Both the position numbers and the translations under genes were made by a program. A stretch of 53,607 nucleotides of DNA, from positions 1-53,607 of the forward strand of contig LNFB01000142.1 of assembly GCA_001464385.1 (NCBI GenBank), in the 5' to 3' direction. The DNA is from Deltaproteobacteria bacterium Ga0077550. Its GTDB lineage: Bacteria; Myxococcota_A; Polyangia; Nannocystales; Nannocystaceae. Below are positions 43,108 through 51,755 of the stretch, piece by piece. Position 1 is the first letter of the stretch. Every line of letters begins with the position of its first letter. The notes under the pieces are model-generated. The model ran no database searches and was not told the origin of the DNA. It saw only the letters and a list, made by a program, of their open reading frames with translations.

Positions 43108-43929
43108 TCACCACTCGCGCCGGCCGGTCAGCCGCTCGTCGGTATTGTCCAACCCCACGAGCCGGCCGAGCTCTTCGATCCGCGTGACGAGCTCTTCGGC
43201 CTCGCCGGTCTCGATGCAACCCTCGCGGTCGTAGAGCGCGTTCAGCTCGACCATCAGCCGAGCGAACACCGCGGCCTTCTTGGCGCGAGTGGCTGTCTCA
43301 CCGAGGTCGATCAAGTCCTGTGTCGCCGTCCGGAACGCGGTGTGGACGGCTTTGACCACCCGCGCGCCCCAGTGCCCTCGCCAGTGCGCGAACGGACGCT
43401 CGCCGAGCATCTTCGGCAGGGTGTTGTTCGCCGTGCGCTCGCTGGCTCGACGAGCTTCCGCTTGGTCTTCGCGGGCAGCCCGTTCCTCGCGCTCCGCCTG
43501 GAGTGCCGCCTGGTCGAACCGTTCGCGCCATGTCTCGAGCAGCGTCGAGCGGAGCTCCTCGGCGTCCTGGAACACCATGGTTCCTTGGCTCCCCGTGTAT
43601 CGGCCGACGTCGGCGGCGGACAGCTCCACCCGGCCCGCGACGACGAAGTCCGCGGGAGCGGGCCCGCTGAACCAACCCTTCCAGACGTGATCCATCCCGG
43701 GCAAGAGCCCGGCCTTGGCGTATGGATGCTCCATCGGCTCGGGCTTCGCGACGGCGGTCGGGGTCGTGTCCCACGATCCCTCGACGACGAAGAAGTTGAT
43801 CGAGCGCTTCGCGGGCGTGCCAGCGTGCACCTCCACGACGCAGATCGCTCCACATCGGCCGTTCCCGAGCGGAACGGCGACGACGTCACCGACCTCGAAC
43901 GAACCCCGCGAGACCTTCGCCTTCGGCAC
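43108..43929 (-). CDS. Imm26-like N-terminal domain protein with helical C-terminal domain
   Basis: A 273-residue cytosolic protein with a GTG start at 43927-43929. Residues 8-70 (FEVGDVVAVPLGNGRCGAIC, then FFVVEGSWD) resemble the Imm26 fold of toxin-immunity proteins. Residues 110-165 form a charged helix rich in Glu/Arg. The C-terminal 75 residues (ELNALYDREGCIETGEAEEL, RIEELGRLVGLDN, LTGRREW) resemble a helical domain often found at the end of myxobacterial proteins. Together this suggests an orphan immunity or regulatory protein; no toxin partner is visible. Codon use includes more CTC/GAG and less third-position GC than its neighbours. Confidence 0.65.
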   Translation of the reverse strand: MPKAKVSRGSFEVGDVVAVPLGNGRCGAICVVEVHAGTPAKRSINFFVVEGSWDTTPTAVAKPEPMEHPYAKAGLLPGMDHVWKGWFSGPAPADFVVAGRVELSAADVGRYTGSQGTMVFQDAEELRSTLLETWRERFDQAALQAEREERAAREDQAEARRASERTANNTLPKMLGERPFAHWRGHWGARVVKAVHTAFRTATQDLIDLGETATRAKKAAVFARLMVELNALYDREGCIETGEAEELVTRIEELGRLVGLDNTDERLTGRREW

Positions 43930-44178
43930 GACTAGAGCCTACTCGAACGGCGCCGAGGCTGCCGCAGCTCCGGGTGCACGACCAGCCACTGGCTCGCGCG
44001 TGCGATCACCGGTGACACGGCACGCAGACTCACACCGAGCCCCAGCCCCGCGGCCATCGCTGCCGCGACCACCTGCATGCTCCACGGTGCCAGGCCCCCA
44101 CCTCGTCCGCCCCCGGCTGGGCAGCTCTCCTTCTTCGACCCGTGAACCTCCAGAGGCGCGAGATCTTGGCGTAGGGCT

Positions 44179-44196
44179 TGGGCCGTAATCGGCCCA
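44179..44196. repeat. Inverted repeat TGGGCCG-TAAT-CGGCCCA
   Basis: Two perfect 7-bp arms around TAAT, about 120 bp before the start at 44316. The AT-rich centre flanked by GC-rich arms is typical of regulator-binding dyads. Confidence 0.4.
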
Positions 44197-44266
44197 GTTC
44201 CCGCGAATTCGTGGCGCAGTCGAGAAAGTTTGTCAGCTCCGGCGCGCGGCGGAACTACCTCCGCAG

Positions 44267-44289
44267 CCGATCACCACGACGGTGATCGG
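44267..44289 (+). promoter_or_regulatory. 9-bp inverted repeat upstream of 44316
   Basis: CCGATCACC and GGTGATCGG are perfect complements around ACGAC. The dyad ends 26 bp before the ATG of 44316-45563 and could act as an operator or as a hairpin in the mRNA leader close to the ribosome site. Confidence 0.45.
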
Positions 44290-44315
44290 ACTCCACCCGA
44301 GCGAACGAGCGACTC

Positions 44316-45563
44316 ATGTCCACCATCGACAACCTGTTCAAGGTCTTCGTCCCCGTCTTCGCGCGTCGCCACGCGCCCTACACCAAGAACGGCGAGGTCC
44401 ACGACTTCGAGCGGTTCATCTACAGCCCGATCCCGTCGCCGTGCAATGCCGTGTCGCCGAACGAGGACACGCAGATCGATCGCCACTACTACGCCGGCGG
44501 TGAGCTCGCGATGTTCGCGTTCTCCAGCGTCGTGCCGGGCGAGCCGATGAAGCCGATGTATCTGTTGCGCAAGTGGAGCGAGCCCGACAAGCGCGAGTAC
44601 TTCATGCTGTCGTTCGAGCTCGACGAGGGCGACTACCATGTGCGCGAGATCCCCGGTCAGCCGCCGGGCACGCCACGTTTCTATGTGTTCACGGGTGTCG
44701 GCAGCCACGCGGATTGTCTGGCGCAGGTCTACCGGCACTTCGCGCCGAACGCCGATGGATCGCTGCGGTACAAGTACGACTTCAATCCGAAGCTCGACGG
44801 CGAGTGGGGCGAAGGCCTGCCGGTGTTCTTCGCGGTCAAGCCCGAGGTCGGCAAGGCCGCGCTGCGCAATGGTGCCGGAGCCGGCGCCGCCGCCCAGTAC
44901 GCGAAGGATTGGTTCGCGAGGCTCCGCACCCCGATCGCGGCGCTCGCCAAGACCATCTCGCCGGACATGACCCGCGATCAGCTGAAGGCGCTCGAGAACA
45001 TCGTCACCAGCACAGCATCTCCCGCTGCAGCCACCGCGGCGCAGCGCATCGCGCTCGTCAGCCTCGGTGCCGGCGCGCACTTCGACCTGGGCCCGGGTGC
45101 CATCGGCTTCGACGTCGGTGCGATCTGGTTCGAGCAGGACTTCGGGCTCAACGGTCCGATCGCCAACTACAGCAACGAGCAGGTCACCATCGACGTCGGT
45201 CTCGACATCGGTGCGGGCGCGGACGTCGTCTGCGGGATGTGGTTCGGCAGCGTCGATCAGATCGAGGGTGCGTGCAACGGCGTGGGCTTCACCGTGCAGG
45301 CTGGCGCGGTCGGACTCACCGTCACGTTCCTGTGGACGGGCACGTGGGAAGGGGCCAACCACACGGGGCACCCGATCGGGATCGCGTTGACGCTCTCGGC
45401 AGGCCTCGAAGGGGGCATCAGCGCGTTCTACAGCGCCAGCGTCACGCAGTTCTGGAACAAACGTCCGAACTTCCCGGGCGGCAAGAACGTCAACGCGCTC
45501 ACTCCCGCAGATGCGCCGGAGTCGACGTTCGGTGGCGGTGCGGCGCACCGACCGGCGGCGTGA
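44316..45563 (+). CDS. Unrecognised protein with Gly-rich beta-like C-terminal half
   Basis: A 415-residue protein with no signal peptide and no family that I recognise. Residues 1-175 are aromatic-rich and mixed (TQIDRHYYAGGELAMFAFSS, FYVFTGVGSHADCLAQVYRH); residues 190-245 are helical (YAKDWFARLRTPIAALAKTI); residues 250-390 are alternating short hydrophobic, Gly-rich strands (LVSLGAGAHFDLGPGAIGFD, GLDIGAGADVVCGMW, VQAGAVGLTVTFLW, IALTLSAGLEGGISAFYSAS), which could form a beta sandwich or pore. GC content is lower than in most neighbours. Only weak ribosome-site bases (gagcgaacgag) precede the ATG. Function unknown. Confidence 0.75.
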   Translation: MSTIDNLFKVFVPVFARRHAPYTKNGEVHDFERFIYSPIPSPCNAVSPNEDTQIDRHYYAGGELAMFAFSSVVPGEPMKPMYLLRKWSEPDKREYFMLSFELDEGDYHVREIPGQPPGTPRFYVFTGVGSHADCLAQVYRHFAPNADGSLRYKYDFNPKLDGEWGEGLPVFFAVKPEVGKAALRNGAGAGAAAQYAKDWFARLRTPIAALAKTISPDMTRDQLKALENIVTSTASPAAATAAQRIALVSLGAGAHFDLGPGAIGFDVGAIWFEQDFGLNGPIANYSNEQVTIDVGLDIGAGADVVCGMWFGSVDQIEGACNGVGFTVQAGAVGLTVTFLWTGTWEGANHTGHPIGIALTLSAGLEGGISAFYSASVTQFWNKRPNFPGGKNVNALTPADAPESTFGGGAAHRPAA

Positions 45564-45695
45564 GGATGTGATGGACGGGCTCGCGCCGATGTGTCGACGC
45601 GGGCCCGCGTGCGATTCGCCGCCCCGTTCTCCGCCCACGCGGCGACGCTCGATCACGCGTCACATCCAGCCCCGCGCCCGACTCCGTTGGGCACG

Positions 45696-47078
45696 ATGCC
45701 CAGCTCGCCCTTGTCCGCGCTCTCCCTCGCCACCTCCGCCGCGATCGCCCTACTCGCCGCCCCGTCCTCCGCCTACGCCGCGACGTTCGACGTCGACGAC
45801 GCCTCCGACGCGCACGACACGAACCCCGGCGACGGCATCTGCAGGGCGTCGCGCCCGCACGGCTGCACGCTGCGCGCGGCGATCGAAGAGGCCACCGCAA
45901 CCGCGGCACACGACATCATCCGGGTCCCCGGCCCGACGACGTACACACTCGCGCTCGGGCAGCTGCTCGTCGGCGCGTCGGTGAGCATCCGGGGCGAGTC
46001 GGGTGTGGTCGTCGACGGCAACGCGATGTCGCGGGTCTTCTCCATCTCGGGCGGCGGCGTGACGATCTCCGATGTCACCATCCGCGGCGGTCGTTCGTCC
46101 GACGACCAAGGCGCCGGCGTCTACGTCGGGGGCGATGCGGAGGCCCACCTCGTGCGCTGCGTCGTCGAACGCAACTACTCGGGGCAGCCCGGCTCCGGCA
46201 TCGCGAATTGGGGCGAGCTGCACATCGAGCGCACCTCCGTGCGCGAGAACCAGAACCTGCAGACCGACGACGCCGGTGGCGGTGTGACGTCGACCGGCGG
46301 TGGGATCCACAACGGCACCAACGCCATGTTGATCGTCGAGCAGAGCGCCATCGTCGACAACCTGGCCTTCCGCGGCGGCGGCATCAGCAACTTCAACGGC
46401 CACGTGTGGATCACCGATTCGACGATCAGCGGCAACGAGGCGAGGAGCCGGGGTGCGGGGATCCTGGTCGAGTCCATGGAGGGATATCTGGCCGAGGTCG
46501 TCATCGAGCGCAGCACGATCACGAGCAACGAGCTCCGATACGTGGACATCAACGAGCTCATCGGCGGGGGCGGGATCGCGAACGTGATGTCGTACGTCGG
46601 CATCCACGCCAGCATCGTCGCGGGCAACGAGCACGAGGATCTCGGGCTCCACGAGTACGCCCCGGATTGCGCGGACTTCGGCGTGTTCGTCGGCGACGAG
46701 GCATTCGGGTGGCTGAGCGACGCGGGTGAGTTCGCGAGTGACAGCTACAATCTCGTCGGCAGCCTCGAGGGCTGCGACAGCTTCGACCCGGCGACCGAGG
46801 ACATCGTGCCGATCGACGACGCGCCGATCGATCCGGAGCTCGGGCCGCTCACGCCGTGGACTGCGGGCGGCACCGAGCTGCACATCCCGTCGGCGCAGAG
46901 TCCCGCGCGGCGCGCGGGTCCGCGCTGCACGATCCCACCGATCCACGGCACGCCGGTGCCGGATTGCTTCGACGTGGATCAGCGCGGGTACCTGCGCGGG
47001 AGCGTCGGGATGGATACGGACATCGGCGCGTACGAGGGGGATGGCACGGCACCACCGCCGTCGCCACGTGGAGGGTGA
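45696..47078 (+). CDS. Right-handed beta-helix protein with CSLREA-type N-terminal domain
   Basis: A 460-residue secreted protein. The ATG at 45696 gives a signal peptide (ALSLATSAAIALLAAPSSAYA). The mature start FDVDDASDAHDTNPGDGICR followed by GCTLRAAIEEATA is the CSLREA domain, and the rest is a parallel beta-helix with Gly/Asn-rich turns (ISGGGVTISDVTIRGGRSSD, GGGIHNGTNAMLIVEQSAIV, RGGGISNFNGHVWITDSTIS) and the typical end PDCFDVDQRGYLRG...DIGAYEGDG. Such proteins are surface-exposed or polysaccharide-associated. The longer upstream frame (45591) has no signal peptide. Confidence 0.9.
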   Translation: MPSSPLSALSLATSAAIALLAAPSSAYAATFDVDDASDAHDTNPGDGICRASRPHGCTLRAAIEEATATAAHDIIRVPGPTTYTLALGQLLVGASVSIRGESGVVVDGNAMSRVFSISGGGVTISDVTIRGGRSSDDQGAGVYVGGDAEAHLVRCVVERNYSGQPGSGIANWGELHIERTSVRENQNLQTDDAGGGVTSTGGGIHNGTNAMLIVEQSAIVDNLAFRGGGISNFNGHVWITDSTISGNEARSRGAGILVESMEGYLAEVVIERSTITSNELRYVDINELIGGGGIANVMSYVGIHASIVAGNEHEDLGLHEYAPDCADFGVFVGDEAFGWLSDAGEFASDSYNLVGSLEGCDSFDPATEDIVPIDDAPIDPELGPLTPWTAGGTELHIPSAQSPARRAGPRCTIPPIHGTPVPDCFDVDQRGYLRGSVGMDTDIGAYEGDGTAPPPSPRGG

Positions 47079-47362
47079 GCGGGCCGCGGCCGTGCGATCG
47101 TCCCAGCGTGGGTTGGAGTGGGTTGGCGATGCGGCGCCTCGCTGGCGTTCGCGACGGCGTGGTCCGCGCGCGCAGCCCAGTCGAACGAATACCTCGCCAG
47201 GTTCGGATCCCCCGCGAGCTCGAGTCCTTTCGATCGATGGCTCAGCGCGACGCCGATTCCGTTGGGCAGGCGGTGAGACCCGGAGCAGCTCACGGCCTGG
47301 CGTCACTGGACGGCGTGGCTTCACGAGCAGCGTGCTCCGCAGTCGAGAAGGGATCGTCGTCC
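47079..47362. other. 284-bp intergenic region before the VWD gene
   Basis: I see no gene here. The region contains the motif cgattccgttgggca (47254-47268), which recurs in nearly the same form before the sulfotransferase (41899) and the beta-helix gene (45679). A promoter for 47363-48880 must lie within it. Confidence 0.4.
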
Positions 47363-48880
47363 ATGAACTCCGAATCGCGAACCGCCAGAGCCTTGCGCCG
47401 CATCGCCCCCGCACTGCTGCTCGTGCTGGCGTACTCCGGCGTCGCCCAGGCGGCGCCTGCCCCCGTCCTGGATGTTCCATGCTCGGCCCCGCCGCCGAAT
47501 CGAATCTATCGGATCCAGGTCGGCGCCACGCCCCCGAACTCGGCTCCGGAGCCGCACATCCGGTCGAACGTCCCGGCGACGTGGAGCTTCCCTGGTCCGT
47601 CGACCGATACATGTACCGTCGCTGGCAACCTCCGGATCTGCGCTGGACTGCGCGTGACCTTGCCGACCGGCAACGCCGACATGACGCCCGACTTCACCGG
47701 AACGGCGACCGCGGCCAGCCAACAGGTCAGGGTCACGGCGACACGCGCAGGGAATTCTTGCGCCGCCGACTTCACGTTCATGGGGACCTCTGCCGGTGGC
47801 GGTTGGGGAGATCCCCACCTGACCACCGTGGACGGAGTCCACTACGATTTCCAGAGCGCCGGCGAATTCACGGCGCTGCAAGAAGACGGGCTCGTGCTGC
47901 AGACACGGCAGAGCGCGGTGCCGACGGCGACGGTGCCGATCACGAACCCGTACACCGAGATCACGCACTGCGTGTCCATCTTCACGGCCGTGGCGGCCAA
48001 GCTCGGCTCGTCCCGCGTGACGGTGCAGCCCAGTTTCGGCGATGAGCCCGATGCGAATCGCATGCAAGTGCGCGTCGACGGGAAGGTCGTGACGCTCGGG
48101 GACGCGCCGCACGTCTTGCGCGCCCGCGGCGACAAAGAGGGGGTCATCGACGGCACGATCACGAAGCACCCCGACGGCTTGCTCGAGATCACCGACGCTC
48201 GCGGAACGCAGATCGTCGTGACGCCTGCCTACTGGGACTCGCAAAAGGTCTGGTACCTCAACGTCAACGTCTACGGGACCTCGGCGCACCAGGGCACGAT
48301 GGGGAGGCTCGCCGACGGCAGCTGGCTGCCGGCGCTGCCCGACGGCAGCTCCCTCGGCGCCAAGCCTGCGTCCGAGTCCGATCGCTATCAGGCGCTCTAC
48401 GAGAAATTCGCGGACGCGTGGCGCGTGACGGATCAGACGAGTCTCTTCGACTACGAGCAAGGCACGAACACGGAGACCTTCACGCGCGACGAGTGGCCGC
48501 GCAACAATCCGCAGTCCTGCACCATCGACGGGCAGACTCCGGCGCAGGCGGAGACGGAGGCAGTCGCGCAAGCAGCCTGCGCCAACGTCGTCGACGCGAC
48601 GCGGAGGGCGGACTGTGTGTTCGACGTCATGGTCACCGGCAACGCGGGCTTCGGGAAGAGCTACGAGATCATGCAGCGCTTCACCCCGCTCGCGCCCGGC
48701 TGGTACTCGCCTGTGCCGCTGCCCGAACCGGAGTGCGAGGCGTGCCCGAAGTGCGAGGACTGCCCGGAGACGCCAGCGTCCGCGCCGCCCTGGTGGTGCA
48801 GCTGGACGATCCTCGCACTCGGGATCGTGCTGCTCGTGCTGCTCGTCGTCTTGGTGCTGCGTGCGTTCAAGAAGCCGTGA
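47363..48880 (+). CDS. VWD-domain surface protein with C-terminal membrane anchor
   Basis: A 505-residue protein. Signal peptide ends AQA (APALLLVLAYSGVAQA). Residues 150-340 form a von Willebrand type D domain (GGGWGDPHLTTVDGVHYDFQ, SAGEFTALQEDGLVLQTR, VRVDGKVVTLGDAPHVLRAR), followed by Cys-bearing segments of the C8-like kind (CTIDGQTPAQAETEAVAQAA, CANVVDATRRADCVFDVMVT). A CxxCxxCxxC-type cluster (CEACPKCEDC) precedes one transmembrane helix and a short KKP tail. Bacterial VWD proteins are rare surface proteins thought to mediate adhesion. The ATG at 47363 gives the only plausible signal peptide. Confidence 0.88.
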   Translation: MNSESRTARALRRIAPALLLVLAYSGVAQAAPAPVLDVPCSAPPPNRIYRIQVGATPPNSAPEPHIRSNVPATWSFPGPSTDTCTVAGNLRICAGLRVTLPTGNADMTPDFTGTATAASQQVRVTATRAGNSCAADFTFMGTSAGGGWGDPHLTTVDGVHYDFQSAGEFTALQEDGLVLQTRQSAVPTATVPITNPYTEITHCVSIFTAVAAKLGSSRVTVQPSFGDEPDANRMQVRVDGKVVTLGDAPHVLRARGDKEGVIDGTITKHPDGLLEITDARGTQIVVTPAYWDSQKVWYLNVNVYGTSAHQGTMGRLADGSWLPALPDGSSLGAKPASESDRYQALYEKFADAWRVTDQTSLFDYEQGTNTETFTRDEWPRNNPQSCTIDGQTPAQAETEAVAQAACANVVDATRRADCVFDVMVTGNAGFGKSYEIMQRFTPLAPGWYSPVPLPEPECEACPKCEDCPETPASAPPWWCSWTILALGIVLLVLLVVLVLRAFKKP

Positions 48881-49183
48881 GCCGAGGAGGCTCGCTTGCA
48901 GTGCGCGTGTGCGAAGCTCACGGTCGCTCTGTCGCGGCCGAGCTGCGAGACACTGCCGCTCGACGGGGTGCGACTCGCCTCGACTCGGAATGTGCCGATC
49001 CGCTCCGCCAGGTCGTGGAGCAGACCTGTGTCGATGGCGGCACCATCATCGACGCTCCACCATCTGTTCTGAGCCACCTTCCCAAGTTGGGCAGCGGGCT
49101 GCCCGACTCGCGCGTCGCTCGGGTTGGGGCGCGGCCCGGCCCCCGCGATCTTGCTCGGCACGGTTTCTGCTGTACGGGGGGCG
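48881..49183. other. 303-bp intergenic region before the kinase
   Basis: I see no gene; the antisense frames across it are shadows. Near the 3' end, ctcggcacggtttctgct (49155-49172) resembles a sigma-54 -24/-12 element (GG at 49157-49158 and GC at 49169-49170, correct spacing), but its predicted start site would fall almost on the chosen start codon, so I do not call it a promoter. Confidence 0.4.
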
Positions 49184-51755
49184 GTGCTGAGTGGAGCCGA
49201 GCAGCGGTGCGCCCGCGCGATCGAGGCCGACGTGGTGGCCGCCTACCTCACGGGAGCGCTCGCCGCCGACGAACTCGCCGAGGTCGATCACCACCTCGAC
49301 GGGTGTGCCCAGTGCCGATGGCTGATCGACGCAGTCGCCGACCACGACGCCTCGCGCGAGGTGGCGTCGCCCAGCGACGTCGGCGGGACATTGCCGGTCG
49401 GCACCCGCGTCGGTCGCTACCGCGTGCGGCATCCGATCGGCGCCGGCGGCATGGGTGTGGTCTATGCCGCGACCGATCCCGAGCTCGATCGGTGGGTCGC
49501 ACTCAAGGCCGTGCGCCCCCTCGAGCCGGGCAGCAGCACGCGAGAGCGGGTCGTGTTCGAGGCTCAGGCGATGGCTCGGGTCTCGCACCCGAACGTGACG
49601 TCGGTGTACGAGATCGTCGAGTGCGGCGAAGAGATCTACGTCGCGATGGAGCTGGTCGACGGCGCCACGATGACCGCGTGGCTGGCCTCGCCGCGAACGG
49701 TCCGCGAGGTCGCGAGCGCGTTCGCGGCCGCCGGCGACGGGCTGGCCGCGGTACACGCCGCGGGTCTGTTCCACGGCGACGTCAAGCCCGGCAACATGCT
49801 CGTCGGCAACGACGGACGCGTGCGGATCTCGGACTTCGGACTGGCGGGGTCCGTGCGCGTCGCCCCGGTGTCCGCGCTGCGCGGCACGCCGGCGTACATG
49901 GCCCCCGAACTATTGCGCGGCGCCCCGATCAGCCCCGCGAGCGATCAGTTCGCGCTGTGCCGTTCGCTGCAGCAGGCGCTCGTGGGGGCCAGTGGTCGCG
50001 TGCCCCGTCGCATGCGCGCCGCGATCGCTCGCGGGCTCGCGGTCGATCCAAACGACCGCCACCCATCGATGGAGGCGCTGCTGGCGGAGCTTCGCGGTGC
50101 GATGGGGCGCGGACGGCTGGGCCTCGTGGCGCTGGGGGGTGGCCTCGCCCTCGCGGCCCTCGGCGGGGTCGCGCTCTACCGCGACGGTCGAGCGCGTGCC
50201 GAGCTGGCCGAGTGCGTTGTGGGAGAGTCGGTCTGGGACGATGAAGCACGGACCCGGGTCGAGCGTGCGTTGCGGGTGCCGGACGTGTCGTATGCGGAGG
50301 CGACGTGGCTCGGTGTCGACCGCACGATGACGGCTTGGCACGACGCGTACCGGCGGGAGCGCGCTGCGGCGTGCAACGCGACGCTCGTCGACGGCAGCCA
50401 GGGACGGGTCGAGCTCGCGGCGCGGCTCGGGTGCCTCGGCGATCACGTCCGCAGGGTTCGCGCGTTGGTCGGATCGCTGGAGCTCGGCGATCGCGAGACC
50501 GCGAGCCACGCCTTGGTCGCGGTCGCGACGCTGCCGCAACCGGAGGCCTGCCACGATCCCACGCGTCGACCCCTCGTTGCCGCCCCCGACGACCCGCACG
50601 TCGCCACCGAGGTCGACGCAGTCCGCGACGAGCTCGCACGCATCGAAGCGCTCGAGGCGATCGGCAGCTTCGGCGCAGCGGCAGCGGCAGCGCCGTCGGT
50701 CGTCGAGCATGCCGAGGCGACGCAGTTCGCCCCCGTCATCGCCGAGTCGCTCTATCGGCTGGGACGCACGCAGCTCGGGACGTCGGCCGCGGGCGAGACG
50801 CTGGCGCGCGCGGCCGCCATGGCCGATCGCGTGGGCGACGACGGACTTCGCGCGCGCGTGGATCACTGCGCTGCGAGCCGACTACGAGATGGGCCGCGCG
50901 GACCGGCTCGAGAGCCTGCGCGACAACGCCGAGTCGGCGCTCGCCCGGGCTGGCGGCACGCCGCTCGAGTGGTCGCAGCTGCACCACGCCGCGGGGGTAC
51001 TGCACGTGTTCCGCGACGAACTGGACGACGGCGAGCGCGAGCTCGAGCACGCGCTGGCGCTGCGTCTCGATGCCGGTCTCACCGGCCGCATCCTCGCCGT
51101 GGACACCCTCGCCAGCCTGAGCATCGCCCACGCCAAGCGCGGCAACCTTGCACAGGCGCTCGAGGACTCGCGGCGCGTGCTCGCGATCCTCGGGGCAGAG
51201 TTCGGGGCCGACCATCCACGGATCGCCGGCATCTATCTCAGCATCGGGCAGATGCTCCACGCCGATCTGCAGTTCCAGCGGGCACTGCCGATGCTCGAGC
51301 AGGCGCTGCGTTCGGCCGGCGAGGACTCCGTGCTCCGCGCGGTCGTCCTCAGCTCACTCGGGTTCGTCCGGGTCGAGCTCGGCGATGCGGCCGCGGCGAT
51401 CCCCATGCATGCCGAGGCGCTCGCGATCTGGCGCGGCATCCGTCCGGATCATCCACGCCTGGTGTTAGACCTGCTCGGCCTGGGACAAGCACAGCTTGCC
51501 CTCGGTGACACCGCTGCGGCCGTCACCGCGCTCGAGCAGGCCCATCGCATCTCATCGCGCAGCACCGACACTCGGGGCGAGGTCGCCTTCGCGCTCGCGC
51601 GTGCCCTCGCCGCCACCGGGCGGCCGGCGGCGGAGGTCGATGCGCTCGAGCGGGAGGCCGACGAGCAATTCGCAGCTCCCGGTGCGGGGCTATCCCCTCG
51701 GGCACGGCGAGAGCGGGCGCGGCTCGTCAGCTGGCGCGCACAGGCCGGACGATGA
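49184..51755 (+). CDS. Zinc-finger/Ser-Thr kinase/TPR protein, frameshifted at 50849-50858
   Basis: Reconstructed as one gene of about 857 residues. The GTG at 49184 follows a G-rich ribosome site. Residues 15-50 contain an anti-sigma-type zinc motif (His37, Cys41, Cys44 in HLDGCAQC). A Pkn-type kinase follows: GAGGMGVVYAA, Lys108 (VALKAV), HGDVKPGN with Asp199, DFG with Asp217, GTPAYMAPELL. A membrane segment (LVALGGGLALAALGGVALY) leads to TPR-like repeats. At 50849-50858 a (CG)5 run breaks the frame: one more CG unit would join GDDGLRARAW to ITALRADYEMGRADRLESL and restore TPRs to the end. As read, the kinase frame goes on as nonsense to 51508, and the TPR frame ends at 51755, overlapping the sigma gene start. 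The active-site HRD Arg is replaced by Gly. Confidence 0.85.

Larger units (their letters stand above)
43930..44315. other. 386-bp intergenic region with two inverted repeats
   Basis: No convincing gene. On the minus strand an ATG at 44078 opens a 48-codon frame to a stop at 43932 whose product has one hydrophobic segment (VVAAAMAAGLGLGVSL); the same frame is open upstream but without a start, and I give it little weight. The region contains TGGGCCG-TAAT-CGGCCCA (44179-44196) and CCGATCACC-ACGAC-GGTGATCGG (44267-44289), both perfect. It separates divergent genes, so both may be operators. Confidence 0.5.

Noticed and set aside
43932..44078. 48-codon minus-strand frame with one hydrophobic segment
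   Set aside because: No ribosome site, atypical codon use and an uninformative sequence; kept only as a note on the intergenic region.
49155..49172. Sigma-54-like -24/-12 element before the kinase
   Set aside because: Spacing of GG and GC fits, but two consensus bases differ and the predicted start site falls two bases before the chosen start codon, leaving no room for a ribosome site.
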